64,000 nucleotides of DNA from Sphingobacteriales bacterium (GTDB taxonomy: Bacteria; Bacteroidota; Bacteroidia; Sphingobacteriales; Sphingobacteriaceae): NCBI GenBank assembly GCA_026390835.1, contig JAPLFD010000009.1:27290-91289 (forward strand), in the 5' to 3' direction. The translations under genes were made by a program, and so were the position numbers. The notes beneath the pieces are model-generated. The model did not search any database, had not been told where the DNA came from, and saw only the letters and a program-made list of their open reading frames with translations. Within the stretch, counting starts at the first letter, position 1; each line of letters opens with the position of its first letter. This document shows, piece by piece, positions 60,986 to 64,000 of the stretch.

Positions 60986-62509
60986 GTGAAATCTAAAAAG
61001 ACCGTACTCCTCATTATGGATGGTTGGGGCTTAGGCAAGTCCGACTATTCTGACGCTATTGCCCAAGCCAAAACGCCTTTCTATAAACACTTACTTCAAA
61101 CCTACCCGAATGCTCGTTTAGAAGCATCTGGCGAAGCTGTGGGCTTACCTGCAGGGCAAATGGGCAATTCGGAAGTGGGCCATATGAATTTAGGCGCCGG
61201 AAGAATTGTGTATCAGGAATTAGGTAGAATAAACAAAGCCGTACAAGATGGCGATTTGGCTAGCAATCCGGTATTAACAGAAGCCTTTGATTATGCCAAA
61301 AAAGAAGGCAAGAATGTGCACTTCATTGGTTTATTATCCGATGGTGGCGTACACGCACACATCGATCATCTAAAAGGTTTATGTGATGCAGCCAAAGCAA
61401 ACGGACTAACAAACGTGTTTATTCATGCCTTTTTAGATGGCAGAGATACTGACCCTAAATCGGGCTTAGGCTATATTAATTCACTGAATAAACACTTAAA
61501 AACAAGCGTTGGCACCCTAGCTTCGGCTGTGGGCAGGTATTATGCCATGGACCGCGATAACCGTTGGGAACGTGTAAAATTAGCTTATGATTTAGTAGTA
61601 AAAGGCAAAGGAAAAGCCTGCACCAATATTGCCGATGCAGTAGAGCAATCGTATAACGAGGGCATTACCGACGAATTTATGCCTGCCCTTGTAAGGGTTG
61701 ATGCAGAGGGAAAAGCACTTACGCATATAGCAGAAAACGATGTGGTTATTTGTTTCAATTTCCGCACCGATAGAGGCCGAGAAATTACACAGGCATTAAC
61801 GCAAAGGGCTTTTCCGGAGCAAGAGATGCAGCCCCTAGCTTTGCATTACATTACTTTTACTAGTTACGACGAAACTTTTAAAAACGTACAGGTAATTTTT
61901 CGCACCGAAGATTTGACCGATACGCTCGGAGAAGTGCTATCACAGAACCATAAAAATCAGATCAGAATTGCCGAAACAGAAAAATATCCACATGTAACCT
62001 TTTTCTTTTCCGGTGGCAGAGAAGCGGAATTTCCACAAGAAAAACGTAAAATGGCAGCTTCTCCAAAAGTGGCTACCTACGATTTGCAACCCGAAATGAG
62101 TGCTGTTGAACTAGCAGAAATTGCTTGCGAAGAACTACGTTCGAGCTGGCCAGATTTTATGTGCCTAAACTTTGCAAATCCTGACATGGTTGGACATACC
62201 GGCGTTTTTGAAGCTGTAGTAAAAGCCGTAGAAACGGTAGATAACTGTGTAAAGCAAGTGGTAGCATGTGGCATAGAAAATGGCTATTCTTTTATCATTT
62301 TAGCCGATCATGGAAATGCCGATTTCATGATTAATGCCGACGGTACACCAAACACTGCCCATACCACCAATTTGGTGCCTTGTATTTTAATTGATAGTGA
62401 ATTTACCCACATTAAAGATGGTAAACTAGGCGATATTGCACCCAGCCTTCTAAAATTAATGCACCTACCTATTCCGCCAGCAATGACCGGAACTGTATTG
62501 GTATCTTAA
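60986..62509 (+). CDS. gpmI: 2,3-bisphosphoglycerate-independent phosphoglycerate mutase
   Basis: VLLIMDGWGLGK, GQMGNSEVGHMNLGAGRIVYQ, DGGVHAHIDH. GTG start; no in-frame ATG between the upstream stop and the conserved N-terminus. Confidence 0.96.
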   Translation: MKSKKTVLLIMDGWGLGKSDYSDAIAQAKTPFYKHLLQTYPNARLEASGEAVGLPAGQMGNSEVGHMNLGAGRIVYQELGRINKAVQDGDLASNPVLTEAFDYAKKEGKNVHFIGLLSDGGVHAHIDHLKGLCDAAKANGLTNVFIHAFLDGRDTDPKSGLGYINSLNKHLKTSVGTLASAVGRYYAMDRDNRWERVKLAYDLVVKGKGKACTNIADAVEQSYNEGITDEFMPALVRVDAEGKALTHIAENDVVICFNFRTDRGREITQALTQRAFPEQEMQPLALHYITFTSYDETFKNVQVIFRTEDLTDTLGEVLSQNHKNQIRIAETEKYPHVTFFFSGGREAEFPQEKRKMAASPKVATYDLQPEMSAVELAEIACEELRSSWPDFMCLNFANPDMVGHTGVFEAVVKAVETVDNCVKQVVACGIENGYSFIILADHGNADFMINADGTPNTAHTTNLVPCILIDSEFTHIKDGKLGDIAPSLLKLMHLPIPPAMTGTVLVS

Positions 62510-62510
62510 C

Positions 62511-63041
62511 ATGATAAAAAAACTAGCACTAGTATTTTGGGCATTAAGCCTGTCCGCTTGTCAGCAAAAAGAAATCCGCAATAAACAACTAGAATATGTT
62601 GATTTGCAGGGATTTTTTAGCGCCGAAGCCAGTAGATTAAATGCCCAAAAACCCACATTTACCAAAACTGTGGGCATTAATGAAAAAAAAGAAAGTAAAG
62701 TGGTCAACAAAAACATCGATTGGGAGAAAGAACTAAACGTATTTAAAGAGGCTGATATTAATAAGCCTGCATTTAAGGGCATGTACCAAATAAGTAAGCT
62801 GCCTAATAAAACCCTTTACACTTCCCTCAACAAAAAAAACTTGGTTCAACAAATTGAGGTAGATTGGAACCTTGCTAAAAAACCTACCGGCATTCGCATT
62901 TTTCAGCTCACAAAAAACATGATTTATCGTGCTTCAGATACCCTTAGCTATTACCCAGACTCTGTATACAGCATTCATAAAAAGCAAGAGGTACGCGTAT
63001 TGGGCACCACGGTTTACACCATCGACGGGAAATTTAATTAA
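62511..63041 (+). CDS. Lipoprotein of unknown function
   Basis: LSLSACQQ lipobox; 176 aa; no family recognised. Confidence 0.7.
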   Translation: MIKKLALVFWALSLSACQQKEIRNKQLEYVDLQGFFSAEASRLNAQKPTFTKTVGINEKKESKVVNKNIDWEKELNVFKEADINKPAFKGMYQISKLPNKTLYTSLNKKNLVQQIEVDWNLAKKPTGIRIFQLTKNMIYRASDTLSYYPDSVYSIHKKQEVRVLGTTVYTIDGKFN

Positions 63042-63043
63042 GC

Positions 63044-63667
63044 TTACTGGTTACTTACGTTTAGCAGGTGCGAACGTGCTTCCTCTAACTGAGTAGCAAT
63101 ATCTTTGCGACCGGGGTTGGCTACTAACACTTTCTGAAAATCAATAATACAAGCTTTTAGCGCCTCAATGGCTCTAGGCTTATCGTACAAACGAGGTATT
63201 TTTTGTGCTTTTAATACACCATAATCGTGGTAGGCAATGGCTCTATTTTGATAGTATTTCAGATCATCGCTATTCAAATCTATTGCCCTACTGAAATCTC
63301 TAATAGCCGATAGCAATAATTTTTCTCTTTCTGAATTGGCGATGCTAGGTGTATAATTAGCCATAAAACTTCGGGCCTTACCACGATAATAATACGCTGA
63401 AGTTTCACTTGGCTTTAATGAAATCAGTTTCCCAAAAGCAGCCACCGAGTTTTTATAATCTTCGGCATGGTAATAAGAATAGCCCAACATGTATAAGGCA
63501 TTTAAATTGGTAGAATCTGCAACCATAGCCTTTTCTAAATGTAGCACCGCTAACTTAAAATTACCATCCAAAAGTGCCTTTTTGCCTAAATCTTGATAAG
63601 AATCTTGCGCAAATACCTGAGCACCTATAAGCATTAAAAAAATAGTAAAACGGAATACGGTGCTCAT
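63044..63667 (-). CDS. Tetratricopeptide repeat protein with signal peptide
   Basis: AVLHLEKAMVADSTNLNALYMLGYSYYHAEDYKNSVAAFGKLISLKPSETSAYYYRGKA. Confidence 0.85.
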   Translation of the reverse strand: MSTVFRFTIFLMLIGAQVFAQDSYQDLGKKALLDGNFKLAVLHLEKAMVADSTNLNALYMLGYSYYHAEDYKNSVAAFGKLISLKPSETSAYYYRGKARSFMANYTPSIANSEREKLLLSAIRDFSRAIDLNSDDLKYYQNRAIAYHDYGVLKAQKIPRLYDKPRAIEALKACIIDFQKVLVANPGRKDIATQLEEARSHLLNVSNQ

Positions 63668-63785
63668 GGGCTGTTTTTATAATGATTGGTGATTTACCAA
63701 AACATGTGTAAAATTAACAAATTATGACAAGCAGTAATTCATTCATCTAATTATTTTAATTCGATGAAATTATACCATGCCAATT

Positions 63786-63832
63786 TCTGCCGTTTTAGCA
63801 GAGTATATAGAGATAGCCGTATCTTAGCAGGC
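63786..63832. promoter_or_regulatory. Twice-repeated GCCGT...TTAGCAG motif, candidate activator-binding sites
   Basis: TCTGCCGTTTTAGCAGA at 63786-63802 and GCCGTATCTTAGCAGGC at 63816-63832, 27 bp apart. Confidence 0.35.
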
Positions 63833-63854
63833 CTAAAATATAGCAAATTACTTA

Positions 63855-63871
63855 TTGGCATGACGCTTGCT
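63855..63871 (+). promoter_or_regulatory. Sigma-54 (-24/-12) promoter
   Basis: TTGGCATG-ACGC-TTGCT against YTGGCACG-N4-TTGCW: one mismatch, GG and GC with exact 12-bp register. Confidence 0.72.
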
Positions 63872-63939
63872 TAGTAATCAGTCCGCCTTAGTGAGCGGAG
63901 AAGCATTTATATTAATGCCATATTGACGCAAAAGAATTT

Positions 63940-64000
63940 ATGAGTAATCACAATCCATACGATTTTAACAACGCCATGCCGCTAATCAATGAAGATACGG
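63940..64000 (+). CDS. 5' end of an unidentified CDS, cut by right window edge
   Basis: ATG MSNHNPYDFNNAMPLINEDT, open to the window end, downstream of the sigma-54 site. Confidence 0.6.
   Translation, partial: MSNHNPYDFNNAMPLINEDT

Noticed and set aside
1-64000. CRISPR arrays, IS elements, integrases, prophage or toxin-antitoxin genes
   Set aside because: No regular direct repeats, transposase/integrase motifs or phage structural genes seen on either strand; tRNA genes show no adjacent integrase or att-like duplication.

Overview
The window is a dense, almost entirely chromosomal core-gene stretch of a Bacteroidota bacterium. It carries a SecDF fusion, the nusB-DUF1573-yajC-ybbR-coaE run, a T9SS plug-domain protein, bacillithiol deacetylase BshB1, and TAnnTTTG -7 promoter elements. 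I support about 65 protein genes, including one 59-aa gene below the ORF-track cutoff and two genes cut by the window edges. I also find two tRNAs (Arg-CCG, Cys-GCA), several rho-independent terminators and a set of candidate promoters. I saw no CRISPR array, prophage, transposase or rRNA. The points most worth a second look are: (1) a near-perfect sigma-54 (-24/-12) promoter in the largest intergenic gap, with a twice-repeated upstream motif, driving a CDS cut by the right edge; (2) holA (DNA polymerase III delta), which appears to have lost about 40 codons and shifted frame; (3) TAnnTTTG -7 elements placed 3-5 nt before six start codons, suggesting leaderless mRNAs; (4) an unlisted 59-aa basic protein after tRNA-Cys; (5) a TamL-like Omp85 lipoprotein whose start codon region overlaps that of a divergent rRNA/tRNA methyltransferase. 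I did not find convincing evidence of a new multi-gene defence or mobile system.
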